A DNA stretch of 14,285 bases from Vulcanimicrobiota bacterium (GTDB lineage: Bacteria > Vulcanimicrobiota > Vulcanimicrobiia > Eremiobacterales > Eremiobacteraceae): positions 1 through 14,285 of the forward strand of contig JAFANK010000194.1 of the NCBI GenBank assembly GCA_019232725.1, in the 5' to 3' direction. Of the stretch, positions 1 through 8,787 are shown in pieces; positions within the stretch are counted from its first letter, which is position 1; every line of letters starts with the position of its first letter. The position numbers and the translations under genes were made by a program. The notes beneath the pieces are model-generated. The model was given only the letters and a program-made list of their open reading frames with translations, did no database searches and was not told the origin of the DNA.

Positions 1-408
1 CCGCTTGCGTTGGGCCTCGAATAGTCCCTCACGCTCGAGGTCCGCTTTGAGCCGCTCGAACGCTAGGTGCAGCGCGCCCTTGCCGAGGGGAACGACGCCC
101 AGCACGCGCAACTGATAGGAACTCCGCCGTTCATAGATATCGACGACACCGGCGACCTCAATGGCCGTCCCATCCGGGATCGGCAGCGGCAACGCAAGCC
201 GGGCAGCCGTTTCTTTAAAACAATAACAATCGATGATCCCTTGCCGGTCTTTCAGTGTGAAGTACGTATTGCCGTCGATGGTCCTGCTTCTGGACACTTC
301 GCCGAACACGCGCACGCTAGTCGGAAACGATTGCCGGAGTGCGAATCGGATCTTGCGGCATAGTTCACCGACCGGCATCGCAGGCGCGTCGAAGAGGCTG
401 CGCATCAT
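1..408 (-). CDS. xseA: Exonuclease VII large subunit, N-terminal part (runs off the left edge)
   Basis: This is the first 136 codons of the large subunit of exonuclease VII, a cytoplasmic nuclease that degrades single-stranded DNA together with XseB. The visible part is the N-terminal OB-fold domain. Family landmarks are the 'VFGEVSRSR' strand near residue 35, 'TYFTLKDRQGIIDC' near 49-62, 'IYERRSSYQLRVLGV' near 93-107, and 'GKGALHLAFERLKADLE' followed by 'EGLFEAQRKR' at the edge. The reading frame is open to base 1, so the catalytic C-terminal half lies outside the window. The chosen ATG at 408 forms an ATGA overlap with the stop of the upstream penicillin-binding protein; a second ATG follows immediately. 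No strong ribosome site is seen, so translational coupling is likely. The accC-nusB-xseA order is common in bacteria, which supports the call. Confidence 0.9.
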   Translation of the reverse strand, partial: MMRSLFDAPAMPVGELCRKIRFALRQSFPTSVRVFGEVSRSRTIDGNTYFTLKDRQGIIDCYCFKETAARLALPLPIPDGTAIEVAGVVDIYERRSSYQLRVLGVVPLGKGALHLAFERLKADLEREGLFEAQRKR

Positions 409-2516
409 GGCGTGTTCGTGGCCCCCGGCATGTCACTGACTGCTGGAGATGGCGCGGGCGCAGGCGTCGCAGGGGCAGGCGATGTGAGTGGTCCAAAGGG
501 TGAGGCGTCGACGCCATTGACTGGTGCCGGCCTCGGCGTGCTCAACGCGACGCAATACGCCAGCGGTGCAGTGCCATTCAGGAAAAATTCTTCGCGGCCG
601 CCTTCCCCGGGTACAGCTCGGCGGCCGTTGCTGCAGATCTTGACGCGTTGCACGTCCGGCGGCACCGGCCCGAACTGCTGCACCGGCACACCTTTCAATG
701 CAGCCTTCATGAACGCGGCCCATGTCCGTGCCGGCACATTTCCGCCGTACGATTCGTACATGCGAGAGTAGTCATCGTTTCCCACCCACACGGCAGCAGC
801 GAGCTGCGGTACAAAACCGACGAACCAGGCATCGCGAAAATCTGACGTCGTGCCAGTCTTGCCGGCCGCCGTCCGTCCGATGATGGCGTTGGGGTAGCCG
901 GTACCTTCTTGAATCACGCCTTCCATCATGGTGGTCATGATGTATGCAGCGCCTGGTGATAAGGCAGCACGCCGGTCTGGGTATCGGTTGTCGACGATCG
1001 TCTGGCCGTACTCATCTGTGATATAACGGATCGCTTGTGGCGGCGTATATACCCCGCCATTAGCGATGGTCGAATAGCCCGAGACCATGTCTAATGGTGA
1101 AACGACTGCCGTACCAAGCGCCAGCGACAGATCGGGCTCGAGGTCCTCCGTGATGCCCATACGATGCGCGTAGTCGATGACCGTATCGATGCCGATGTCG
1201 CTCGCCAGGCGAACCGCCACGATGTTGCGCGAGAGCTCAAACGCGCGGCGCAGCGTGATCGCGCCGAGGTACCGGTGGTCGTCGTCGAGCGGTTTATAAT
1301 CTGTGCCATCGCCGGCGGGATAGGTCACCGGCGCATCGAGATAGACGGACGAAACGGGCACGCCCTTATCCACTGCGGCCGAATACACATATCCTTTAAA
1401 CGACGAACCCGGCTGTCTGCGTGCCTGCCACGCCCGGTTGAACTGACTTGCAGCCGAAAAGCCGACGCCGCCCACCATCGCCAGTATCTCGCCAGAGCGA
1501 GGATCTTCGGCGACTAGTGCGCCTTGATGCATGCCGTAGCCCTCGGCTCGCCCTTCCTTGACGCCGTTGGTCACCGCACGTTGTGCGGCTCCTTCGAGCC
1601 GCGGGTCGAGCGTCGTGTAGACGGTGAGTCCGCCGCGATAAATCCGATCGTATCCGAACTGTTTGACGAGCTGTGCGATGACGTACGTCGTGAAGTACGG
1701 TTCGCGGTAGGAACTGATGCCGTTGTCCGAGGCGCCGATGAGCCGCAGATCCTCGGCGGCGGCGGCATCCGCTTGATCGCGGGTGATCATGCGCGTTGCG
1801 ACCATACGGTCGAGAACGTGGCGCTGGCGGTCGCGCGCACGCTCCATATCGTTATAGGGCGAATACAGTGACGGCGCGGCGACAAGACCCGCGAGCATCG
1901 CCGCTTCCGACAGCGTCAGCTTGCTCACGTCTTTCCCGAAATACGCATGGCTGGCTGCTTGCACGCCATATGCACCGGCGCCGAAATAGACCAGGTTGAG
2001 GTAGCGTTCCAGGATTTCGTCCTTGCTGTACGAGCGCTCGATCTCAATGGCCAGCAAGGCCTCTTGGATCTTGCGCGTGAGGGTCTGTCGATCGTTGAGG
2101 AAAAGCTTGCGCGCTAATTGCTGGGTGATCGTGCTGGCGCCTTGTGTGATCTCCTCGTGCTGATAGTTGGCAAGCGCGGCGCGCATGATGCCGCGCAGAT
2201 CGACGCCACGATGCGAATAGAAGCGCTCGTCCTCGGTGGCTACCATCGCGTCACGCATGACCTGCGGGATCTGCGTGATCGGCACGTACACTTTGTACTT
2301 GTCGTACAGGCGGGCGAGGAGGGTGCCATCGCGGGCCACGATTACCGTCGGCGACGTCGGTTGGATGGTCGAGAGGCTGCTGACATCGGGGAGACCGCGC
2401 CCGTACGTGCCCAGCATCGCGATCCCAACGCCGGCACACCCCAGCACGACGAGCGCCACGCAGATCAAAAGCGCGCTCAGCAACAGCCGCCAACGCCGGC
2501 GGCGACGTTCGCTCAC
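405..2516 (-). CDS. Class A penicillin-binding protein (PBP1A-type, transglycosylase and transpeptidase)
   Basis: This 703-residue bifunctional peptidoglycan synthase polymerises lipid II and cross-links peptides in the periplasm. After an Arg-rich start there is one membrane segment (about residues 11-36). The GT51 glycosyltransferase follows, with the catalytic Glu95 motif 'ATEDERFYSHRGVD', 'QGASTITQQLARKLFL' at 125-140 and 'EILERYLNLVYFG' at 167-179. The transpeptidase domain has the SxxK active site S371-S-F-K374, the SxN motif S429-R-N431 and K553-T-G555. The C-terminus has two cysteines (628 and 655) and then a Pro/Ala-rich tail (about 660-703). The start codon is GTG, overlapping the nusB stop as GTGA. 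The next gene, xseA, begins inside this stop codon. The length is normal for the family. The class is certain; assignment to PBP1A versus 1B or 1C subtypes is less so. The place beside uppP-containing genes fits a cell-envelope role. Confidence 0.96.
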   Translation of the reverse strand: MSERRRRRWRLLLSALLICVALVVLGCAGVGIAMLGTYGRGLPDVSSLSTIQPTSPTVIVARDGTLLARLYDKYKVYVPITQIPQVMRDAMVATEDERFYSHRGVDLRGIMRAALANYQHEEITQGASTITQQLARKLFLNDRQTLTRKIQEALLAIEIERSYSKDEILERYLNLVYFGAGAYGVQAASHAYFGKDVSKLTLSEAAMLAGLVAAPSLYSPYNDMERARDRQRHVLDRMVATRMITRDQADAAAAEDLRLIGASDNGISSYREPYFTTYVIAQLVKQFGYDRIYRGGLTVYTTLDPRLEGAAQRAVTNGVKEGRAEGYGMHQGALVAEDPRSGEILAMVGGVGFSAASQFNRAWQARRQPGSSFKGYVYSAAVDKGVPVSSVYLDAPVTYPAGDGTDYKPLDDDHRYLGAITLRRAFELSRNIVAVRLASDIGIDTVIDYAHRMGITEDLEPDLSLALGTAVVSPLDMVSGYSTIANGGVYTPPQAIRYITDEYGQTIVDNRYPDRRAALSPGAAYIMTTMMEGVIQEGTGYPNAIIGRTAAGKTGTTSDFRDAWFVGFVPQLAAAVWVGNDDYSRMYESYGGNVPARTWAAFMKAALKGVPVQQFGPVPPDVQRVKICSNGRRAVPGEGGREEFFLNGTAPLAYCVALSTPRPAPVNGVDASPFGPLTSPAPATPAPAPSPAVSDMPGATNTP

Positions 2517-3011
2517 TGGCCCGTGACTGTGGCCGGCGGCGCCGGCGTCTTGGCAAGCGCGTCGAGGATCGCATTGACGAATTCGCCGGACTTTTCGGTG
2601 GACAGCCGGTGCGCCAGCTCAATCGCATGGTTGATAATACCAGTGGTCGTCATGCCTGGCCGATAGCGCAGCTCCCAAGCGCTCATCTCCAAGATCAGCC
2701 GGTCGACGCCCGACAAGCGTTCGAGCTTCCAGCGCCGCAAGAGCGGTGCTATCTGCGCCTCCAGCTCAAGCTGATGCGTGAGCGTACCGCGCACGAGGCG
2801 ATCCACGAGATCCCAGTCAGTCGGGCGTGGTGCGTCCTCACGACGTTCGACTGCGGGATACTCTTCTTCGTAGGGATCTTCCGCACGAGCGGCGTCGCCC
2901 CGGCTGAACACGCCGATCTCATCACGGGCTTGTCGCAGCGCATCATCCAGCGGTGCTTTGCCGATGTCGACCGCGTATAAGATCTCAAGCGCGAGACGAT
3001 GCTCGCGACGT

Positions 3012-3022
<11 letters not shown>
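2513..3022 (-). CDS. nusB: Transcription antitermination factor NusB
   Basis: NusB binds boxA RNA with S10 (NusE) and supports antitermination, chiefly of rRNA operons. The all-helical fold is recognisable from 'HRLALEILYAVDIG' at 8-21, 'VRGTLTHQLELEAQI' at 77-91, 'WKLERLSGVDRLILEMSAWEL' around 98-118 and the C-terminal 'INHAIELAHRLSTEKSGEFV' with 'NAILDAL'. At 169 residues it is longer than the usual 130-150. The extra length is an acidic, Pro/Arg-containing insert at about residues 37-68, between the first helix and the core, plus a short Pro/Ala tail. The ATG at 3022 overlaps the end of accC by 11 bp, and the stop overlaps the next gene as GTGA. Adjacency of accC and nusB is a widespread order. 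Confidence 0.94.
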
Positions 3023-4388
<1,366 letters not shown>

Positions 4389-4394
4389 CGTACC

Positions 4395-4991
4395 TCAGAT
4401 GCGCGGTGGCTCGACGAGCTCCGCCGCGACTGATGGCTCTTGTGACTCCGCAGGTGATGTGATGGACGCGCCACTGCTGTCGACGACGAACAACGGCTCG
4501 CCAAAATCTACTGGCTGCCCGTCGACGACAACCTGAGAGATGAGCGTGCAGTCAAGCGGACAGCGCACGTCGTTGCGCAGGCGAAGCGCCTCGATATGCC
4601 CTAAGACCCGCCCAGCTTCGAGGCGGTCGCCGGGACTTGGGGGCTCACCGGCGTCACGAAAAAGGCCGACCACCTCCGCGTTGATCGTGTCATAGGCGCG
4701 ACCGGCCTCGCCACGATACACGCGCATCGTCGGCGCTGAGCGCGTGGGGGCGGCTTTGGCCGGCTCGCTGCCATCGCCGTGGTCGCCTTCTCGAATCCCT
4801 AGCGGCGCAGCCTTGGCAAAGGTCACGCTCCCTTGCGGCGTGCGCATGCGCAGCTGCGCCAATGGGCTCTGCGCGAACGCGCGAGACAAAGGCACGACCG
4901 TCGAGCGAAGGAACCGCAGGAAGGACGAGGATTCGTCCCGAGGCTGCGGCTTTTTCTGTTGCGCCACATCGTGCTGTTTCGCCGGGTCCAA
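4395..4991 (-). CDS. AccB-like biotin-carrier-fold protein lacking the biotin-attachment lysine
   Basis: This 198-residue protein occupies the accB position before accC and has the BCCP layout. An N-terminal helical segment (about 22-62, ending 'LAQLRMRTPQGSVTFAKA') resembles the AccB N-terminus. A charged linker follows, then a C-terminal biotinyl/lipoyl fold (about 103-171) ending 'VVVDGQPVDFGEPLFVVD'. The attachment hairpin, normally EAMKMMN, reads E134-A-L-R137-L-R-N, so the lysine is Arg (codon CGC, bases 4581-4583) and the preceding Met is Leu. As read it cannot be biotinylated there. It may be a structural or regulatory partner of AccC, comparable in principle to plant BADC proteins, or a degenerating accB. 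The start used is TTG at 4991 with only a weak AAGG upstream. The ORF is in the same frame as the preceding gene, with TAG and eight codons between them. Start position is uncertain. Confidence 0.82.
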   Translation of the reverse strand: MDPAKQHDVAQQKKPQPRDESSSFLRFLRSTVVPLSRAFAQSPLAQLRMRTPQGSVTFAKAAPLGIREGDHGDGSEPAKAAPTRSAPTMRVYRGEAGRAYDTINAEVVGLFRDAGEPPSPGDRLEAGRVLGHIEALRLRNDVRCPLDCTLISQVVVDGQPVDFGEPLFVVDSSGASITSPAESQEPSVAAELVEPPRI

Positions 4992-5015
4992 AGGGCTGGC
5001 CTTGCCCGGAATGTT

Positions 5016-6224
5016 CTAGCGCTCGGCGCCGGCAGGTGTTCGGGCGCTGATCACCACCGCTCGAATCGTGCGTGCCACGGTTCCCGCTCCGGTGTAGGCG
5101 GCACGCATGGCGGCAAGGCCGTGCTCGAACTCCGCCGCCGGTAGCAGATAGAATGTGGAGAGATAACGCGCTGCGGTTCGCGCGATCAACGTGGCTGCAG
5201 GCGTCTCTTCTTGCCACACGACGTCGTCCACTGTGACGTGCGACAAACCGTTTTCATGCAGCGACGTGCACAGCCTGGGAACGCTGGGAAACCGCGCCAT
5301 GTCGATCGCTGAAATGCTCGGGAAGAAACGAGCATGCTCTGTTTGCACGAAATGCGCGTGTGGAAAGGTGGCAAATGCAACGACGCCGCCTTGCGCGAGA
5401 CGAGCGCGAACACGGGACCAAAATTCCGGTCGAAGATTCATGTACTGCACCGAAAAGAAAAGCGTTATTGCGTCGAACGGTCCCGGCGGTAGTTCGACAT
5501 TCGCATCCATGCGCTGATAGTCGATAGGGGTCTGCGCCGCTCGCGGGTCGTCACGCGCGACTGTCAGCATGTTCGCGCTCTTGTCCACACCCGTGACGGC
5601 AGCATGCGCCTCGGCGAGCAGTGCGCTGAAGCGCCCGGTTCCGCAACCGACGTCCAACACCCGCAAGTCCTTGCGCAGGCCGATCGCTGTGCGCACGCGG
5701 CTGAACAGTTCGCGATCGAATCTCGAGAGCGGCCGTACGTCATGGTACTGCATACGTGCGTCGCCGATCGTGTCATAGTCGAGCGCTTGAACCGGGGCGA
5801 GTTCAGCCGTGCCTGCGACGCGCACAATCGTCTGACGTATATCGCTGGGCTGCGCGAGGACAGAGCGCAGGGCCGCAAGCACAAGCGGGCTTAGGCTGGT
5901 CGCAGACTCGTGCCGCGTGCTGCCGCTTTCACCCGCGTCGACCACGTCGACCTGCACGCCGAACTTCGCGCTAGGCGCTACGCGCGATGCGATCGCCTCG
6001 ACGATGGCGAGCAGGTCTGATCGCACATCCGGAGCCGAGCGCTCGGTCTTGAGTGTCGCCGCGACGCCATACTCGTTCGCATCAGTGCCGCTGGTTAGTT
6101 TCCCATAGTGAATGTCGGAGAGCGCACAGAGTGTGCCGATGGCCGGCAAACGCACCATGACTTCGCGCAGGTTGCCAGGCGCATCGCCCACGCGTGAGCG
6201 TAAGCCGATGTGCACGCGCGTCAC
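5016..6224 (-). CDS. Fusion of a degenerate FolK (HPPK)-like domain with a class I SAM-dependent methyltransferase
   Basis: This 402-residue protein follows folB. Residues 1-100 align well by eye with HPPK (FolK): 'MTRVHIGLRSRVGD', 'EYGVAATLKTERSAPD' and 'FGVQVDVVDAGE', the last matching the family's WGPRTLDLDI strand. 'AELAPV' near 140 may be a remnant of the FolK C-terminus. Key positions are changed: the N-terminal GSN reads R9-S-R11, the strand Asn is Val54, the Arg before the metal site is Gln91, and one of the two metal Asp is Val94 (Asp96 stays). Residues about 149-402 are a Rossmann-fold methyltransferase with motif I 'VLDVGCGTGRFS' (189-200) and 'VTGVDKSANML' (210-220). Its substrate is unknown. 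The start is GTG, in a GTGA overlap with the folB stop. The place in a folate cluster suggests descent from folK, but HPPK activity looks unlikely. The methyltransferase fold is confident; the FolK origin is a by-eye inference. Confidence 0.85.
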   Translation of the reverse strand: MTRVHIGLRSRVGDAPGNLREVMVRLPAIGTLCALSDIHYGKLTSGTDANEYGVAATLKTERSAPDVRSDLLAIVEAIASRVAPSAKFGVQVDVVDAGESGSTRHESATSLSPLVLAALRSVLAQPSDIRQTIVRVAGTAELAPVQALDYDTIGDARMQYHDVRPLSRFDRELFSRVRTAIGLRKDLRVLDVGCGTGRFSALLAEAHAAVTGVDKSANMLTVARDDPRAAQTPIDYQRMDANVELPPGPFDAITLFFSVQYMNLRPEFWSRVRARLAQGGVVAFATFPHAHFVQTEHARFFPSISAIDMARFPSVPRLCTSLHENGLSHVTVDDVVWQEETPAATLIARTAARYLSTFYLLPAAEFEHGLAAMRAAYTGAGTVARTIRAVVISARTPAGAER

Positions 6225-6583
6225 TGATGCGCGCGAGAGGAACTAAGCTCTATTTCGGGCGTGGCGCCATCGAGAAGCCGCGGTTTTCTCAACCGAACCC
6301 TGACCCCGGCGATGCGTTTGTCGCGCATGATCGCCGCGATGATGTGGCCAGCCAGCGCTTCTAACAGGAGGCAGGAGCGTTCGCTGATCACCTCTTCACA
6401 AAGACGGTATACGGCTGCATAATCGACCGTGTCGGCGAGGTCGTCTGTGGCTGCCGCGCGCGTAAGATCGCAGGTCAGTTCGACATCAACATCGATCGGT
6501 TGCGGATGGCCTCGCTCGCCGGGGTCGGCACCGTGCCGGCCCCAAAACCGCATACCCGAAATGCGTATCGAGCCCTGGCTCAC
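6221..6583 (-). CDS. folB: Dihydroneopterin aldolase
   Basis: FolB cleaves 7,8-dihydroneopterin to 6-hydroxymethyl-dihydropterin and glycolaldehyde, the step before HPPK in folate synthesis. The 120-residue length is typical. Visible family features are 'ISGMRFWGRHGADPGERGHPQ' near the N-terminus (with the conserved Glu of the G..P.ER motif), 'DDLADTVDYAAVY' at 47-59 with the conserved Tyr, 'LLLEALAGHI' at 71-80 holding the pterin-binding Glu, and 'RLRKP' near 96-100 with the catalytic Lys. The start codon is GTG, in a GTGA overlap with the end of folP. The stop in turn overlaps the GTG of the FolK-like fusion, so three genes are chained by coupled translation. FolX-type epimerases share this fold, but the folP-folB context favours FolB. 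Confidence 0.94.
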   Translation of the reverse strand: MSQGSIRISGMRFWGRHGADPGERGHPQPIDVDVELTCDLTRAAATDDLADTVDYAAVYRLCEEVISERSCLLLEALAGHIIAAIMRDKRIAGVRVRLRKPRLLDGATPEIELSSSRAHQ

Positions 6584-7482
6584 GAGAAGTTCGGTTGTTG
6601 CGTCCCCCGCGCGGGAGCCTGTGCTGCTCCGATCCGCGTCAGGGCGTCGGCGACGTCGACGACGGCGCGCATGGCCACGACATCGTGGACGCGGACGATG
6701 TCAGCACCGCCGGCTATCGCCAACGCCACGGCTGCCGCGGTCCCGAACACGCGGTCCTCAACCGGCTGGCCTGTGATCTTACCGATGAACGACTTGCGCG
6801 AGACGCCGACGAGCAGTGGGTAGGGCAACTCCTCGACAAACTCACGCAGGCGCGAGAGGATCTGCACGTTGTGGTCGGCCGTCTTGCCAAATCCGATTCC
6901 AGGGTCGACGATGATGTGTTCGGGCGGCACATCCGCGTCGCGGACGTAGCGCGCAGCGAGATCCAGCGACTCGATGACTTCGACCACGCAGTCGCGCTCA
7001 TAATCCGTATTGACCCGGTTGTGCATGACGATCAACGGCACGCGCGCGCGGCTTGCGAGCTCGACGATGCCTGGAATCGCGCCCCACACGCAGTTGATCA
7101 TGTCGGCGCCGGCGGCGAGCGCTTCGACGGCAACTACCGGCTTGAAGGTGTCGATCGAAATCGGCACGTCGACGGCAGCACGCACGGCGGCGATCGCAGG
7201 CACGACGCGCTGCAGCTCCTCCCGCTCGCTGACGGGGACGTGACCGGGCCGTGTCGATTCTCCCCCCATATCGATGAAGTCAACGCCGGCATCGGCAAAA
7301 TCCATGGCGAGACGGACAGCAGCGTTCGCGTCTCCTGCGGTGCCGTCGCCCGAGAACGAGTCTGGCGTGGTGTTGATCACGCCCATCAGCATGGTGCGCG
7401 TGCCCCATGCATAGGTACGATCGCGCAACCGCAAGGCCGGAAGCCGCTGCTCAGACGATGGCATGATCGGCGATGGTGGCAT
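6580..7482 (-). CDS. folP: Dihydropteroate synthase
   Basis: FolP joins 6-hydroxymethyl-dihydropterin pyrophosphate to p-aminobenzoate, giving dihydropteroate; it is the sulfonamide target. The TIM barrel is clear: 'MGVINTTPDSFSGDG' (33-47), 'DFIDMGGESTRPG' (68-80), 'SIDTFKP' with Asp111, 'IVDPGIGFGK' with Asp194, 'GVSRKSFIG' with Lys230, and 'RVHDV' (264-268). One usual pair differs: the pterin-site Asn-Asp after beta strand 4 reads Asn130-Cys131 ('DMINCVWG'). The ATG at 7482 overlaps the end of folC by 32 bp. The in-frame ATG at 7464 (Met7) would give a 14-bp overlap and fits equally well; neither has a clear ribosome site. The end overlaps folB as GTGA. It requires a pyrophosphorylated pterin, which normally comes from FolK. 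Confidence 0.94.
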   Translation of the reverse strand: MPPSPIMPSSEQRLPALRLRDRTYAWGTRTMLMGVINTTPDSFSGDGTAGDANAAVRLAMDFADAGVDFIDMGGESTRPGHVPVSEREELQRVVPAIAAVRAAVDVPISIDTFKPVVAVEALAAGADMINCVWGAIPGIVELASRARVPLIVMHNRVNTDYERDCVVEVIESLDLAARYVRDADVPPEHIIVDPGIGFGKTADHNVQILSRLREFVEELPYPLLVGVSRKSFIGKITGQPVEDRVFGTAAAVALAIAGGADIVRVHDVVAMRAVVDVADALTRIGAAQAPARGTQQPNFS

Positions 7483-8785
7483 TGTCGAGGAACCAGCGCC
7501 GCAAACCGCCGACCAGAAAGGTGGACCCGGTCACGACCACCAGATCCCCCGCGGCGGCCATGCGACGCGCGAGATTGAAAGCTTCAATCGGATCGTCCAC
7601 CGCGCGTGAGGCCATGCCAGCCTCCCGTGCGACGTTTACGAGCGTCTGCGCATGGCGGGCGCGTCGATGCGACGCCTCAAAGGTAGTGAAGATGTAATGC
7701 GCCGGCAGACCGCGCCATGCTCCGACGACGCCCGCGAAGTCCTTTTCGTGCGCGATCGCGACGACGAAAACCATGCGCCGGCCCGGGAAGTGCCGCTGCA
7801 AGGCACCACCCAACGCCTGCGCCTTCTCAACGTTGTGCGCGACATCGAACAGCACTGACGGGTGCGATGGATAGTACTCTGTCCGTCCGGGGAGGGAAAG
7901 ATCGGCAAAGCCACGAGTGACGTGGACGGGCTGCACCGTAAATGCGTCGGCGATCGCCTCGAGTGCGACGAGCGCCGTGGCCGCGTTGTGCACTTGGAAC
8001 TCTCCGATGAGGGGCAGGGTAAATGCATACCGTTGGCGCTCGGTTCGCACCACCACCTCTTGCGCATAGCGCAATTCTTTCAGGGACGACTCGACGCTCG
8101 CAGCGCGAGCGACGATCGATAGTGGGGCGCCGTGCGCTTGGGCTGCTTCGGTGATGATCTGCAGCACAGAATCCTGCGTTGCCGCGGTCACGACTGGCAC
8201 TCCATCTTTGATGATGCCTGCTTTGTCTTTCGCGATCTCCTCCACCGTGTCGCCCAGCACGTCTTTGTGGTCGGTGCCGACGTTTGTGATGATGCTGACC
8301 AGCGGCGTTATCACGTTTGTGCCATCCAGCGTGCCGCCGACGCCCACTTCGATCACGGCGACGTCGACTTTCTCTTCGGCGAAGTAGAGGAACGACAGCG
8401 CCACCATGAGCTCGAAATACGATGGCGGCCCCCACTGCTCGCCGCGCATCACCTCGATGACGGGGGCGAGGCGATCGAAGATATCGCCGAACCGCTGCGG
8501 AGCGATGGGTTGGCCGTCAATGCGGGCGCGTTCGATCACCGAGTGCAAGTGCGGCTTTGTATGGAGGCCGACTTTGTATCCCGCAGCCTGCAAGATCGCG
8601 GCGCACATGGTCGCAGTCGACCCTTTACCCGCGGAGCCGCCGACATGCACCGCTTGCAACGACTCCTGAGGATCGCCCAGATGCCGGAGCAGCGAGCGCA
8701 TCCGGTCGAGCCGGCCGGGAAACCGTCCGGAAATAGTTTCCGAGGTCGTACGATCGAGCACGCGCAGCGCTGTCTCGAACTCCAT
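7451..8785 (-). CDS. folC: Folylpolyglutamate synthase / dihydrofolate synthase (Mur ligase family)
   Basis: FolC adds glutamate to dihydropteroate and/or folates with ATP in the cytoplasm. The 444-residue length is typical. The Mur-ligase core shows the ATP loop 'VHVGGSAGKGST' (46-57), 'TKPHLHSVIERARIDG' (76-91), 'VIEVGVGGTLDGTNVI' (144-159), 'NVGTDHKDVLGDTVEEIA' (168-185) followed by 'KDKAGIIK', then 'LPGRTEYY' (298-305) and the C-terminal-domain motif 'FDVAHN' (313-318), near the end 'VVTGSTFLVGG'. The usual 'GTNGKGS' and 'DGAHN' read GSAGKGS and DVAHN, which are mild departures. Only 2 bp separate its ATG from the stop of the molybdopterin gene upstream. Whether it is bifunctional (with dihydrofolate synthase activity) cannot be told from sequence alone. 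Confidence 0.93.
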   Translation of the reverse strand: MEFETALRVLDRTTSETISGRFPGRLDRMRSLLRHLGDPQESLQAVHVGGSAGKGSTATMCAAILQAAGYKVGLHTKPHLHSVIERARIDGQPIAPQRFGDIFDRLAPVIEVMRGEQWGPPSYFELMVALSFLYFAEEKVDVAVIEVGVGGTLDGTNVITPLVSIITNVGTDHKDVLGDTVEEIAKDKAGIIKDGVPVVTAATQDSVLQIITEAAQAHGAPLSIVARAASVESSLKELRYAQEVVVRTERQRYAFTLPLIGEFQVHNAATALVALEAIADAFTVQPVHVTRGFADLSLPGRTEYYPSHPSVLFDVAHNVEKAQALGGALQRHFPGRRMVFVVAIAHEKDFAGVVGAWRGLPAHYIFTTFEASHRRARHAQTLVNVAREAGMASRAVDDPIEAFNLARRMAAAGDLVVVTGSTFLVGGLRRWFLDNATIADHAIV

Positions 8786-8787
8786 CG

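Noticed and set aside
6595..7578. A 327-codon plus-strand open frame opposite folP
   Set aside because: It is antisense to a clear folP and is rich in Arg, Asp and His as expected from the complement of GC-rich codons; no domain is recognisable.
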